Of a DNA stretch of 64,000 nucleotides, positions 50,140-58,876 are shown piece by piece. The stretch spans positions 11,972 through 75,971 of the forward strand of contig CAZNIT010000021.1 in NCBI GenBank assembly GCA_964573205.1, in the 5' to 3' direction. Within the stretch, counting starts at the first letter, position 1, and every line of letters begins with the position of its first letter. Under the pieces are notes generated by a model. The model saw only the letters and a program-made list of their open reading frames with translations. It had not been told where the DNA came from and did no database searches. Position numbers and translations under genes: made by a program. The stretch is from QNZT01 sp964573205. Lineage in GTDB: Bacteria; Campylobacterota; Campylobacteria; Campylobacterales; QNZT01.

Positions 50140-50961
50140 ATGAAACATATCTATAAATTCGAAGCTATGACGACACCTTGTGAAGTGGTTCTTTTTTCAA
50201 ACGACAAAGCCAAAGCCGATGAAACGGCTCAAGCTATCTTAAAAGAGGCAAAAAGGCTTCAAAAAAAATACAGCTATTTTTCAAAAGAATCTCTTTTGTA
50301 CTCTCTAAATTCCAGAGCCGTAAATGAACTTGACACCGAGACGAAAGAGTTGTTGCGTCGCGCTATAAAATACTATAAAATAACCCGAAAAACTTTCGAT
50401 ATAACGGTGGCGACCGTAAAAGATCTGTATAGAGAAGACTTCAAACTAGAGGAGTTTTTGGAAAAAAAGGCGAAGTTACTTGAATTTACCGGATGCGAGC
50501 ATATTTCCATCAAAAAGAATAGGCTTTATTTCGACAACCCTTATACGAAGATCGATCTTGGAGGGTTTGTAAAAGAGTATGCGGTAGATCAAGCCGTAAA
50601 AATTTTGAAAAAAGCAAAAATTCGTTCCGCTTTGGTAAATTTCGGGGGAGATATCTATGCGCTCGGGAGAAAACCCGACGCAGAAAGATTTAAGGTCGGA
50701 ATCAAAAATCCAAAAAATCCTAAAGAGTTTATCGAGTTCGTTCGACTCGAAGATCAAGCGCTGACTACTTCCGCTTCGTATGAGCGAAATATCATGATAG
50801 AAGGGGAGCTTTTTTCACACATTATCTCGAAAGAAAATATACAAAACACTCCCTCTTCGGTTACCGTTATCTCAAAAAACTGTGTAGAAAGCGGTGTTTT
50901 TTCGACGGCTTTGATGGTAAATCCGAATATCTCTACAAAAAATAGAGTTATATTATTATGA
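50140..50961 (+). CDS. apbE: ApbE-like FAD:protein FMN transferase
   Basis: A 273-residue protein of the family that attaches FMN to threonines of respiratory flavoproteins. Recognised segments are the KKYSYFSKESLLYSLN, TFDITVATVKDLY, KIDLGGFVKEYAVD, ALVNFGGDIYALG and TSASYERN motifs. The C-terminal Mg2+ site normally reads A-D-A-x-x-T; here it is SGVFSTALMV, with glycine in place of the aspartate. No export signal is visible. It may act with the cytochrome c encoded 17 bases downstream, possibly on an electron-transfer flavoprotein elsewhere. If the aspartate is really lost, activity could be altered. Confidence 0.82.
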   Translation: MKHIYKFEAMTTPCEVVLFSNDKAKADETAQAILKEAKRLQKKYSYFSKESLLYSLNSRAVNELDTETKELLRRAIKYYKITRKTFDITVATVKDLYREDFKLEEFLEKKAKLLEFTGCEHISIKKNRLYFDNPYTKIDLGGFVKEYAVDQAVKILKKAKIRSALVNFGGDIYALGRKPDAERFKVGIKNPKNPKEFIEFVRLEDQALTTSASYERNIMIEGELFSHIISKENIQNTPSSVTVISKNCVESGVFSTALMVNPNISTKNRVILL

Positions 50962-50978
50962 TTGTTATAAAATAATTT

Positions 50979-51503
50979 ATGCATAAAATAGTCGTTTTTC
51001 TATTTATTTCGGTTATCGTTTACGGTATATACAACTCACAGAAAAAGAGTAATAAAAAAATTACGAAAAAAGATGAAAACTGTCAAATTTGTCGAAGCGA
51101 AAGTATCAAGCTTTCCCACCTCGAGTCCGAGTTGGCTCGCATAGATACCGCCAAATATCTGAAAAAATATATTATCGATGTGATAAATCACGGCTCCGAT
51201 ACTCTCGGATTTAAAGGCGGAGTGATGGAGGGAGGTTATGTTTCGCACGAAGATAGCGAAAAGATCGCCTGTTATGTCGTCGAACTTTCCGGCAGAAAAT
51301 GTCAAAAGCCATACCCAAAAGAGGCTCAAATGTTTTTTACCAGCGTGTGCGGCGGATGTCATGGGGATGACGGTAAAGGATTAGGCGGAAATTATCCCGA
51401 TCTTACAAGAAAAAAGTTACTCGGAATCGAAAAAAGAGAGGAGTTTTTAAAATCTCAGATAAAAAAATTGACTCTTGAAAAAGAGCGACACTCTTTTAAA
51501 TAG
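50979..51503 (+). CDS. c-type cytochrome
   Basis: A 174-residue protein with an N-terminal membrane anchor or signal (VVFLFISVIVYGIYNS). A CXXC without His (CQICRSE) is near residue 35. A normal heme site CGGCH occurs at about residue 130 in SVCGGCHGDDGKGLGG, followed by the standard NYPDLT segment. The Met ligand is not obvious because the C-terminus is short. It is likely co-transcribed with the ApbE-like gene. Confidence 0.78.
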   Translation: MHKIVVFLFISVIVYGIYNSQKKSNKKITKKDENCQICRSESIKLSHLESELARIDTAKYLKKYIIDVINHGSDTLGFKGGVMEGGYVSHEDSEKIACYVVELSGRKCQKPYPKEAQMFFTSVCGGCHGDDGKGLGGNYPDLTRKKLLGIEKREEFLKSQIKKLTLEKERHSFK

Positions 51504-51506
51504 GAC

Positions 51507-51533
51507 GGCTTGGTACCTATTTGGTACTAAGCC
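51507..51533. terminator. hairpin between cytochrome and CusA-like genes
   Basis: GGCTTGGTACC (51507-51517) pairs with GGTACTAAGCC (51523-51533) with a single G-T pair and a 5-base loop. It lies between the two converging genes. Confidence 0.7.
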
Positions 51534-51547
51534 TAATGTTCGTATCG

Positions 51548-54500
51548 TTAGTGAATACTCTTTAGTTTTTTTGTCGTTAGGATGTAGAGTATGGGTAGAA
51601 TGACCAGAGTCAAGATGGTTGAAGATATTAAACCGTTTATGACGACTATCGCTAAAGGTTTTTGAATTTCCGATCCGGGACCGGTCGCGAATAAAAGAGG
51701 CAAGAGACCAAGAGCCGCTATCGCCGCGGTCATAAGCACTGGTCTCAATCTTCTCATCGCCCCTACTTTTACCGCATCCACCACATCGTAGCCGTTTCGT
51801 AACAGGTCGTTGAAATAATTTACCAATACCACACCGTTTAATACGGCGATCCCAAGCAGTGCGATAAATCCTACCGATGCGGGTACGGACATATATTCAC
51901 CGCTGAAGTATAATCCCGCAAATCCCCCTATAAGAGCGAGAGGCACGTTTATCATAACGATTACCGCTTGTCTTATGGAGCCGAACGAGACAAAAAGCAG
52001 TATAAAAACCAGAAATAGAGCTATCGGTATGATGATGGCAAGACGCTTCATAGCTCTTTGTTGATTTTCAAATTCACCGCCGTAGCTAAGGTAGTATCCT
52101 GAAGGTAACTTGATCTCTTTTCCTATTTTTTCCTTCGCGTCGTCAACGAAACTTACGAGATCCCTTCCTTCGACATTCGTTTGTACGACGGTTTTACGAT
52201 AACCGTTTTCATGTTCTATTTGAACGGGTCCTTGAGTGGTTATAAAATTTATGAAATTACTAAGCGGAACGCTCGTACCGTCCGGTAGTACGTAGTAGAG
52301 GGTTTTTATTTTCGCTAGAGAGTTTTGAAGTTCTTTTTTACCTTTGACCATCAAAGGAGTGCGTCTCATACCCTCTTGGATGATTCCTTTTTGTACTCCC
52401 GTCACCATCGTTTGCAAAAAAAGACCTATCTCTTGTTCATCGATACCGTAATATCCCATAGCTTTTTTATTGAATTCTAGTTCGAAATATTCGATTCCCT
52501 CGTTCGCTTTTTTATAGACATCGCTGCTTCCGGGAATGGTTTCGAGTATCTCTTTGATTTTGACGGCTATTTTTTCTAGTATGTCGTTGTCATCACCAAA
52601 GATATCTATTGCGACATCTCCTCTTACTCCCGTCAGCATTTCGGAGACTCTCATCTCTATAGGTTGGGTGAAGCCGTACTCTATACCGACAAAATTGTCC
52701 AGTGATTTTCTTATTTTGTTTATAAGCCACTCTTTTGACGGCTTTCCCCACTCCTTTTTGGGTTTTAGCACTAAAAATGTATCCGTATCGTTTAAAGCCA
52801 TAGGATCAAGACCTAATTCGTCGCTCCCGCTTCTAGCGATAATCGCTTTTATTTCGGGTACATCTTTTAGAAGTCGTTTTTGAATTTTTAGATTTAGCGC
52901 TCGGCTCTCTTCGAGGCTTATGGACGGTAGAGATTCTATACCTATGATGATACTTCCCTCATCCATAGTCGGCATGAACGTTTTACCGGTATTTGCCGCA
53001 AGGTAGAGCGAACCGACGAATAGAGCGATAACCGAAATTATAATGGTCTTGGAGTATTTTATACTCATATCGAGTACTGGTTTGTACCATTTTAAAAGAT
53101 ATCTCATCACGAACGACTCTTTGTCCTCTCTTTTTTGAAGTATAAACGAGCTTAAAACGGGTATGAGCGTAAGAGCCAAAACAAGAGAACTAAAGAGCGC
53201 AAAAACTATACTCAGTGCTACCGGCTTGAAGAGTTTTCCTTCGAGACCTTCGAGCGATAGCAGCGGCATAAAAACGATAATGATAATCAAAACACCTGTA
53301 ACTATCGAAGGAGCCATATCTATAGCCGCATGATAGATAATCTTTAGTTTAGTTTCGTTTTTATTTTTCGCTTCGCCAAGTTCGGCCGTTATGTGCTCGA
53401 CCATTACCACGGCCGAATCCACGAGTATTCCTATGGCGATGGCCAAACCTCCCAGACTCATAAGGTTTGCTGTCAGTCCGAAATATTGCATTGCCATAAA
53501 ACTCATTAAAAGGGCGAAAGGTAAAATCAAAGCGACGCTAAAAGCCGAAGCGAAATTCCCAAGCATTAGAAGAAGAACGACAACAATCAAAATGACGGCT
53601 TCCACGAGCGCTTTTTTGACCGTATCCGTAGCTAGATTTACAAGATCGGATCTATCGTAGAAGATATCTATGGTTGTACCTTCAGGCAGTTGAGATTCGA
53701 GATTTTTTAATTGTTCTTTAACTTTTTTTAAAACTTCCGTCGTGTTTATACCCTTGAGCCCCAAAACCAACCCTTGTACAGCTTCGCCTTTTCCGTCTTT
53801 GGTGACGAATCCCGAACGGGTGAGATGGCCGATGTGAATATCGCTTATATCGGCAAGTGTTATAACTTTTCCTTCTACGTTCGCGACCGCGACGGCTTTT
53901 ATGTCGTCAATGTTTTTTAATCTTCCGACGCTTCTTACCAGTATGCTTTCCACACCTTGAGTAACGCGTCCCGCACCGTCGTTTTGATTGTTGTTTTCAA
54001 GGGTTCGAAAGATATCGTTCAAAGATATTTTATAAGTTCTCATTTTTTCGAGATCGGGAACAACTTCGTATGTTTTAGCTTTTCCTCCCAGAGCGTTTAC
54101 TTCCGCCACACCGCTTACGGATCTGATTTTGGGAGATATAACCCAGTCAAGAAGCGTTCTTTTCTCTTCTAGCGAGAGATTGTCGGATTCTATCGTAAAC
54201 ATGAGTATATCGCTTAGCGGGGTGCTTATCGGCGCGAGTCCGCCGTCGAGGTTTTTGGGAAGTTCCTCTTTTATGTCGTTTAGCCTTTCGCTCACCTGTT
54301 GTCTTGCCCAATATATGTCCGTACCTTCTTCAAAATCGATCGTGATGTCACAAAGTCCGTATTTGGAGATCGATCTCATTATTGTTTCATGAGGTATTCC
54401 CACCATTTTCATTTCGATCGGAATCGTAACTCGCGACTCCATCTCCGAAGGTGTCATCCCGTCTGATTTTAGAATGATCTTTACTTGTGTCGGAGAGATA

Positions 54501-54619
54501 TCCGGAAATGCGTCAACGGGTAGTTCGTTATATGATTTGATACCAAAGCCCAGGATCACCAAAGCCAAGATCGAGATAAAGAGTCTTTGGGATAGGGCGG
54601 CTTTTATTAGGCTATTCAT
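51548..54619 (-). CDS. CusA/CzcA-type heavy-metal RND efflux pump
   Basis: A 1023-residue inner-membrane proton-driven pump. Twelve transmembrane helices and two large periplasmic loops have the expected layout. Helix 4 reads LAIAIGILVDSAVVMVEH: the aspartate and glutamate of the metal/proton relay are kept, but the first CzcA-type aspartate is an alanine, as in the copper/silver group. The substrate is therefore more likely Cu+ or Ag+ than Zn2+, but this is not certain. The gene overlaps the adaptor gene by 8 bases. It forms a full tripartite pump with the two genes upstream. Confidence 0.9.
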   Translation of the reverse strand: MNSLIKAALSQRLFISILALVILGFGIKSYNELPVDAFPDISPTQVKIILKSDGMTPSEMESRVTIPIEMKMVGIPHETIMRSISKYGLCDITIDFEEGTDIYWARQQVSERLNDIKEELPKNLDGGLAPISTPLSDILMFTIESDNLSLEEKRTLLDWVISPKIRSVSGVAEVNALGGKAKTYEVVPDLEKMRTYKISLNDIFRTLENNNQNDGAGRVTQGVESILVRSVGRLKNIDDIKAVAVANVEGKVITLADISDIHIGHLTRSGFVTKDGKGEAVQGLVLGLKGINTTEVLKKVKEQLKNLESQLPEGTTIDIFYDRSDLVNLATDTVKKALVEAVILIVVVLLLMLGNFASAFSVALILPFALLMSFMAMQYFGLTANLMSLGGLAIAIGILVDSAVVMVEHITAELGEAKNKNETKLKIIYHAAIDMAPSIVTGVLIIIIVFMPLLSLEGLEGKLFKPVALSIVFALFSSLVLALTLIPVLSSFILQKREDKESFVMRYLLKWYKPVLDMSIKYSKTIIISVIALFVGSLYLAANTGKTFMPTMDEGSIIIGIESLPSISLEESRALNLKIQKRLLKDVPEIKAIIARSGSDELGLDPMALNDTDTFLVLKPKKEWGKPSKEWLINKIRKSLDNFVGIEYGFTQPIEMRVSEMLTGVRGDVAIDIFGDDNDILEKIAVKIKEILETIPGSSDVYKKANEGIEYFELEFNKKAMGYYGIDEQEIGLFLQTMVTGVQKGIIQEGMRRTPLMVKGKKELQNSLAKIKTLYYVLPDGTSVPLSNFINFITTQGPVQIEHENGYRKTVVQTNVEGRDLVSFVDDAKEKIGKEIKLPSGYYLSYGGEFENQQRAMKRLAIIIPIALFLVFILLFVSFGSIRQAVIVMINVPLALIGGFAGLYFSGEYMSVPASVGFIALLGIAVLNGVVLVNYFNDLLRNGYDVVDAVKVGAMRRLRPVLMTAAIAALGLLPLLFATGPGSEIQKPLAIVVINGLISSTILTLVILPILYILTTKKLKSIH

Positions 54620-55682
54620 CCGAGCTTCCTAACATGTTTTTTAATACCGCTACAGCGCTGGTTACGATTGAGGCTTTTAATTTGGAATTTTGTTTTATAT
54701 AGTAGTTTTTATCGTCTTCGCCTAAAATTTCCACGCTGACATTTTCGAACGAGTCACCCTTTTTTATAAATACGATATGTTCACCTTCCGATTTGATAAC
54801 CGCTTTTTTAGGAACTTTTAGGGCTTGTTTTTTCAAAATCAAAGTGGCGTTGGTTCTAAGACCGGGAAGAAGGTCGCTCTCTTTGGGAAGAGAAAATCTA
54901 ACATGACGAGTTTGATTTTGTTGATTTAGAGTCGGTGCGATTTGTAAAACTCGGCTTAAATAAGTTTTCTTTTTTATCTTCAGCAACACTTCTTGAGATT
55001 CTTTAAGCAAATCCGTTTTTGATAAAGGTAGATCGCTTTCCAGCCAAAACGCTCCTTTTTTTTGTATTACAAAAAGAGCCGAAGAGGGTGCGGTACTTTT
55101 GCCCGGATAGGCGTTTAGCTCAACTATGGTACCGTTTGTCGGACTTTTTATGGGAATATACGGGGAAATTTTGAGATTTTTAAAAAGATCTTCTATCATC
55201 TTATCACTCGCTCCGAAACTTTTCAAGAGAGCCTTTGATGCAGAAACTTTGATACGGTCGGTTTTAAGTTCGGCATTTGCCGCGATGCACTCCTTTTTCG
55301 GGATGATTTCCTCTTTGCATAGTTTGTTTTTTCTTTCCGCCGTATGAGAATGATGTCTTAACTCAATGGCATCGGAAATGGCCGATTTTTGGGCACTTAT
55401 CCATTCCGTTCCAGTTACTTTTGCAAGTGGGTCACCTTTTTTTACATTTTGATAAAGTGCCGCGTTCAACGAGACTACTTGCGCTTCAAACGGTAGCGAT
55501 ATGGTCTGAATGAGTGTCGGTGGCGTTGTAACTTCGACAATGAACGATCCTAGCGGTACGATAGAAGCCTCTTTCGCTTTTTCGTATTGAATTCCCCAAG
55601 TAGCGATCTCTTTTTGAGACAATGTAAGTTCTTTTGCCTGCATCGAAAATGCGATCATGGATAAAATCAGTAGTTTTTTCAT
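54612..55682 (-). CDS. RND efflux periplasmic adaptor subunit
   Basis: A 356-residue membrane-fusion protein with a signal peptide ending MQAKEL. Its halves show a lipoyl-like segment (VSLNAALYQNVKKGDPLAKVTGTEW), a helical hairpin with IPKKECIAANAE, and beta-barrel segments (ARHVRFSL replaced here by TRHVRFSLPKESDLLPGL). Three cysteine-containing positions might bind metal. It links the pump and the outer-membrane channel, whose gene lies four bases upstream. Confidence 0.85.
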   Translation of the reverse strand: MKKLLILSMIAFSMQAKELTLSQKEIATWGIQYEKAKEASIVPLGSFIVEVTTPPTLIQTISLPFEAQVVSLNAALYQNVKKGDPLAKVTGTEWISAQKSAISDAIELRHHSHTAERKNKLCKEEIIPKKECIAANAELKTDRIKVSASKALLKSFGASDKMIEDLFKNLKISPYIPIKSPTNGTIVELNAYPGKSTAPSSALFVIQKKGAFWLESDLPLSKTDLLKESQEVLLKIKKKTYLSRVLQIAPTLNQQNQTRHVRFSLPKESDLLPGLRTNATLILKKQALKVPKKAVIKSEGEHIVFIKKGDSFENVSVEILGEDDKNYYIKQNSKLKASIVTSAVAVLKNMLGSSDE

Positions 55683-55685
55683 AGT

Positions 55686-56876
55686 TTATTTCTCCGTTTC
55701 TATAAGTGTATAAAGGTTAAAAAGTTTTTCGTAGTAGTTTTTTTTCGTCTCTATAAGCTCAAGTGAGATTTCAAGAAGTTTTTGTCGTCCCATCAGATAC
55801 TCTATGACCGAACTCTCACCCATTTGAAAACTTTTTTCGATAAGAGGCATAAGAGTATTTTCGTATGTATCGATATTTTCTTTAAGAGCGTTTATCTTTG
55901 TAAAATCTCCTTTTATCTCCGCTTCAAGTTGTTTTTTCAGAGCAGTCTGCTCCAATAGCCATCCGTTATGTCTGAGTCTTTTCATCTCTTTTTTATGAAG
56001 GATATAGATTCTGCTTTGTTCGTTTTTCGCCGATGTGAACGATAGGGGTATTGAAAAGCCGATACCCGTTTTTTTAGTATCGATCTCGTCGTCGTAGTGT
56101 ACGGATAATTCGACCGGCTCTAAAATTTTCGAGTATCTGTCGTTTTGTTTCTCAAGACTTTGCATCTCTTTTTCAAACGCTAAATTGCTTAGTATAAATG
56201 GTGAATTATCGATGGAAATATCGCTAACGACGGGAGCAAGATCGTTGCATTCAAAATCGGTATCGCTCGTATGAGCGATGGAGATTAGGTTTAAAAGAGC
56301 TTCTTTGGATATTTCATACTCTTTTTTATGTGATGTTACCTTTTGTCTTAGCAGTTTTTGTTCTAGCTGGAGTTGAAGCAGCTCTTTTTTAGAGATTTCT
56401 TGAAATTTATAGGCCTTCTCTTTTTTACGATATAATTTGTTGAAAGCGTCCAGGGTGGTTTGAAGTATCTTTACGCTCTCTTTATTCAGGCATCCGCGAT
56501 GATAGAGTTTTCTAATTTCATTCGAGAACCTAAACAACTCTTTTTGTTTATATAAAAGAGCGGCTTCGTTTTGAAGATCCGCACTCTCCAACTCCAATCC
56601 TCTGGTATTTGCGAGATCGATTAGCGTTGAAGCTCCCAAGGAGTATTCGACTTGACTTTTGTCTGCGTCCGGATCGGCGTTTGTCGTGTCGAACGAAATT
56701 TCACTTGCAGGATGAGCGTAATCTGCAAGTATCTTTGCATTTAGTGCCAAACTCTCGGCCTCTAAGGCTTTGTAATTCGGATGATGAAGTCTTACTTGCG
56801 ATATAATTTTCGCAAGATCGATATTTTGTGCCGATAAAAGAGTCGCACAAAATATCAGCGATAGTAGTTTTTTCAT
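55686..56876 (-). CDS. TolC-like outer membrane efflux protein
   Basis: A 396-residue protein with signal peptide MKKLLSLIFCATLLSAQ. The repeated helical hairpins (VRLHHPNYKALEAESLALNAKILADYAHP early, then ESFQMGESSVIEYLMGRQKLLEISLELIETKKN, here cut in parts) are typical of TolC/CusC-like outer-membrane channels. It completes the tripartite pump with the adaptor and CusA-type protein. Confidence 0.85.
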   Translation of the reverse strand: MKKLLSLIFCATLLSAQNIDLAKIISQVRLHHPNYKALEAESLALNAKILADYAHPASEISFDTTNADPDADKSQVEYSLGASTLIDLANTRGLELESADLQNEAALLYKQKELFRFSNEIRKLYHRGCLNKESVKILQTTLDAFNKLYRKKEKAYKFQEISKKELLQLQLEQKLLRQKVTSHKKEYEISKEALLNLISIAHTSDTDFECNDLAPVVSDISIDNSPFILSNLAFEKEMQSLEKQNDRYSKILEPVELSVHYDDEIDTKKTGIGFSIPLSFTSAKNEQSRIYILHKKEMKRLRHNGWLLEQTALKKQLEAEIKGDFTKINALKENIDTYENTLMPLIEKSFQMGESSVIEYLMGRQKLLEISLELIETKKNYYEKLFNLYTLIETEK

Positions 56877-56878
56877 GA

Positions 56879-57226
56879 TTAGTTTCCTGTTATTAGTGTT
56901 AATTTGTTCGGATCGAAATAGTAAATCTTTTCATTGATTTCACTTTTATAAAAGCCGTAACAGTTCTTTATGACAAATGTGATTTTCTCGATATTTAGTC
57001 GAGGATAAGCTTTTTGCAATTTTTTAAGAGCCTCCTCTCTTTTGTAAGTTAAAGTCTCTTCTCTTTGGCGTAAAATCCTCTTTTTTTGTAATTGCTTTGA
57101 GTGGAGCGTTCCACCCAAAGTGTGGCCGTATTTTGATTTCATGCACTGTTCATACGGTATTTTTACAGATGATGTTATCGCTAAAAGCGTAGTTGTCGTT
57201 AAAATTAGCGTTATCAAATATTTCAT
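56879..57226 (-). CDS. unknown periplasmic protein of the metal efflux operon
   Basis: A 115-residue protein with signal peptide MKYLITLILTTTTLLAITSS. Two cysteines (EQCMKSKYG and KNCYGFYKSE) and a charged helical middle (KRILRQREETLTYKREEALKK). It lies two bases upstream of the TolC gene. The pattern suggests a small metal-binding or assembly protein, but I do not recognise a family. Confidence 0.65.
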   Translation of the reverse strand: MKYLITLILTTTTLLAITSSVKIPYEQCMKSKYGHTLGGTLHSKQLQKKRILRQREETLTYKREEALKKLQKAYPRLNIEKITFVIKNCYGFYKSEINEKIYYFDPNKLTLITGN

Positions 57227-57250
57227 AGCGTCCTCTTTTCGATTTTTAGT

Positions 57251-57268
57251 CGGTAAAACGATTTACCG
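57251..57268. promoter_or_regulatory. 7-bp palindrome between the two metal-efflux leader genes
   Basis: CGGTAAA and TTTACCG flank ACGA (57251-57268) in the 96-base gap between the 103-residue and 115-residue genes. It may be an operator for a metal regulator or a small mRNA hairpin. Confidence 0.35.
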
Positions 57269-57322
57269 TTGATACATCTTGGCGGTTTGAAAAACAAACG
57301 TGACGTAAGTAAAAATGAAAGA

Positions 57323-57634
57323 TTAAGCTATTGGAGGTCGATAAAGACTTAAGGGGGTGAAATCCGGAATGATCCGTGATTTGTATGAATTGACATAGGT
57401 TTTGCATACGGTATCGTTCATTATATCTTCATTTTGCATTTGACAACTAATAAGCGACTCATGCAAATGGTGATGTAATTTAGAAGTATCACAGATACCG
57501 TTTTGCGAAAGTTCGTTGTTTTCAAGAAGTAAAAGTTCTTGTTGAGTATCGCTATCGATACTATTTAGTACGAAATCGTGTACCGTTATAAAAACGAAGG
57601 CGTTAAGCAAAACAGCAAGTATATATCTCTTCAT
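57323..57634 (-). CDS. unknown His/Cys-containing small protein heading the metal efflux operon
   Basis: A 103-residue protein with one N-terminal hydrophobic helix (about 4-25), followed by a mature part with three cysteines and the cluster KLHHHLHESLISCQ. These are possible metal ligands. Its position as the first gene of the pump operon suggests that it binds the exported metal or senses it. No family recognised. Confidence 0.6.
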   Translation of the reverse strand: MKRYILAVLLNAFVFITVHDFVLNSIDSDTQQELLLLENNELSQNGICDTSKLHHHLHESLISCQMQNEDIMNDTVCKTYVNSYKSRIIPDFTPLSLYRPPIA

Positions 57635-57766
57635 AATGCGGATTATATATTATATTAAATTAATTATTGCTTAATAGTTTTTTTCTTTTAGTGAGAAATT
57701 TTATACCTTGTTAATAAAACTTGAGTATCATGCAGTAATTAAAAAATCTAATATAAGGATAAAAAT

Positions 57767-58210
57767 ATGAAAATCAATAAAATTATTTTAATTTTACTAG
57801 CATTGTTGATAATGATACAGCTTGTACCTTACGGCAAGGATCATCAGAATCCTCCGGTTGTAAAAGAGCCCAAGTGGAATACTCCAAAGACAAGAGAGTT
57901 GTTTTTCAGGGCTTGCGGGGATTGTCATAGCAATGAAACGAAATGGCCTTGGTATAGTAATATCGCACCTATCTCATGGCTTGTTGCAAGAGATGTGCAT
58001 GAGGGCAGAGAGCATTTTAACGTTTCGCAATGGGGCGCACAATCAAAAAACGAGGGTGACGAAGCGTACGAAGAGCTAAACGAGGGTGAAATGCCTATGA
58101 AAATTTATCTGCTTGCACATCCCGAGGCGAAACTATCCGACGAAGAAAAAGAGACTTTGCTAAACGGGCTTAAAGCGACGTTCGGCGTAAAAAAAGAGGA
58201 TCATCATTAA
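57767..58210 (+). CDS. haem-binding domain protein
   Basis: A 147-residue periplasmic protein with a signal/anchor helix (about 7-24). The haem-binding domain begins with RELFFRACGDCHSNETKWPWY and includes the CGDCH heme motif, followed by SNIAPISWLVARDVHEGRE. This domain is common near cytochrome and two-component genes. It is followed after three bases by a response regulator gene, so a link in sensing or delivering electrons to the sensor is possible. Confidence 0.85.
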   Translation: MKINKIILILLALLIMIQLVPYGKDHQNPPVVKEPKWNTPKTRELFFRACGDCHSNETKWPWYSNIAPISWLVARDVHEGREHFNVSQWGAQSKNEGDEAYEELNEGEMPMKIYLLAHPEAKLSDEEKETLLNGLKATFGVKKEDHH

Positions 58211-58213
58211 AAG

Positions 58214-58876
58214 ATGCATATACTCGTCATTGACGACAATAGTGAGACTCTTTTCGGTTTGAAGAAGCTTCTTGAAGATGCGAAATACAATGTCTGCGGG
58301 GCATCTTCTTTGGCCGAGGCAAAAGATTTTTTGGAGTCTCAAAATTTTGATTTGATTATTCTTGATTGGATATTGCCTGATGGCAGCGGTTTGGAGTTTT
58401 TGAAAAGGGAGCGTGATAAGTCTCTTAATACACCGGTTTTAATGCTTTCAACAAAATCCGAAGCAGTTGAAAAAGCTGAGGCTCTTGATTGCGGGGCGGA
58501 CGATTATTTACAAAAACCGTTCTCTCATGTGGAGTTGAAAGCTCGGCTACGCGCACTTTTAAGAAGAGAATCGAATCAGAAAAGATCACGAATAGAGATT
58601 GATAATCTTGCGGTAGATTTGGTATCGAGAGAAGTTTTCGTCAATCAAAAGTCCATAAAATTATCGAAAAAAGAGTTCGAACTTTTAGAGTTCTTGGTCT
58701 TGAATCAAAATGTTATCTTAACCAGATATCAAATTAGCGATCACTTGATAAGGGATTTTGATTCGTTAAAATCGAGTAATTTGGTAGATGCTCATATAAA
58801 AAATCTTAGAAAAAAACTAGGTTCCGCTTCAAAACTGATAGAGACTGTCAGAGGAGTCGGTTTTACTATCAAATGA
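58214..58876 (+). CDS. OmpR-family response regulator
   Basis: A 220-residue regulator. The receiver has IDDNSETLFGL, the phosphoacceptor in LIILDWILPDGSG, and Lys in YLQKPFSHVE. The winged-helix domain has LSKKEFELLEFLVLNQ and ETVRGVGFTIK. Its last 48 bases overlap, in the opposite direction, those of the histidine kinase gene. This makes the pair convergent, and it is likely its partner. Confidence 0.9.
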   Translation: MHILVIDDNSETLFGLKKLLEDAKYNVCGASSLAEAKDFLESQNFDLIILDWILPDGSGLEFLKRERDKSLNTPVLMLSTKSEAVEKAEALDCGADDYLQKPFSHVELKARLRALLRRESNQKRSRIEIDNLAVDLVSREVFVNQKSIKLSKKEFELLEFLVLNQNVILTRYQISDHLIRDFDSLKSSNLVDAHIKNLRKKLGSASKLIETVRGVGFTIK

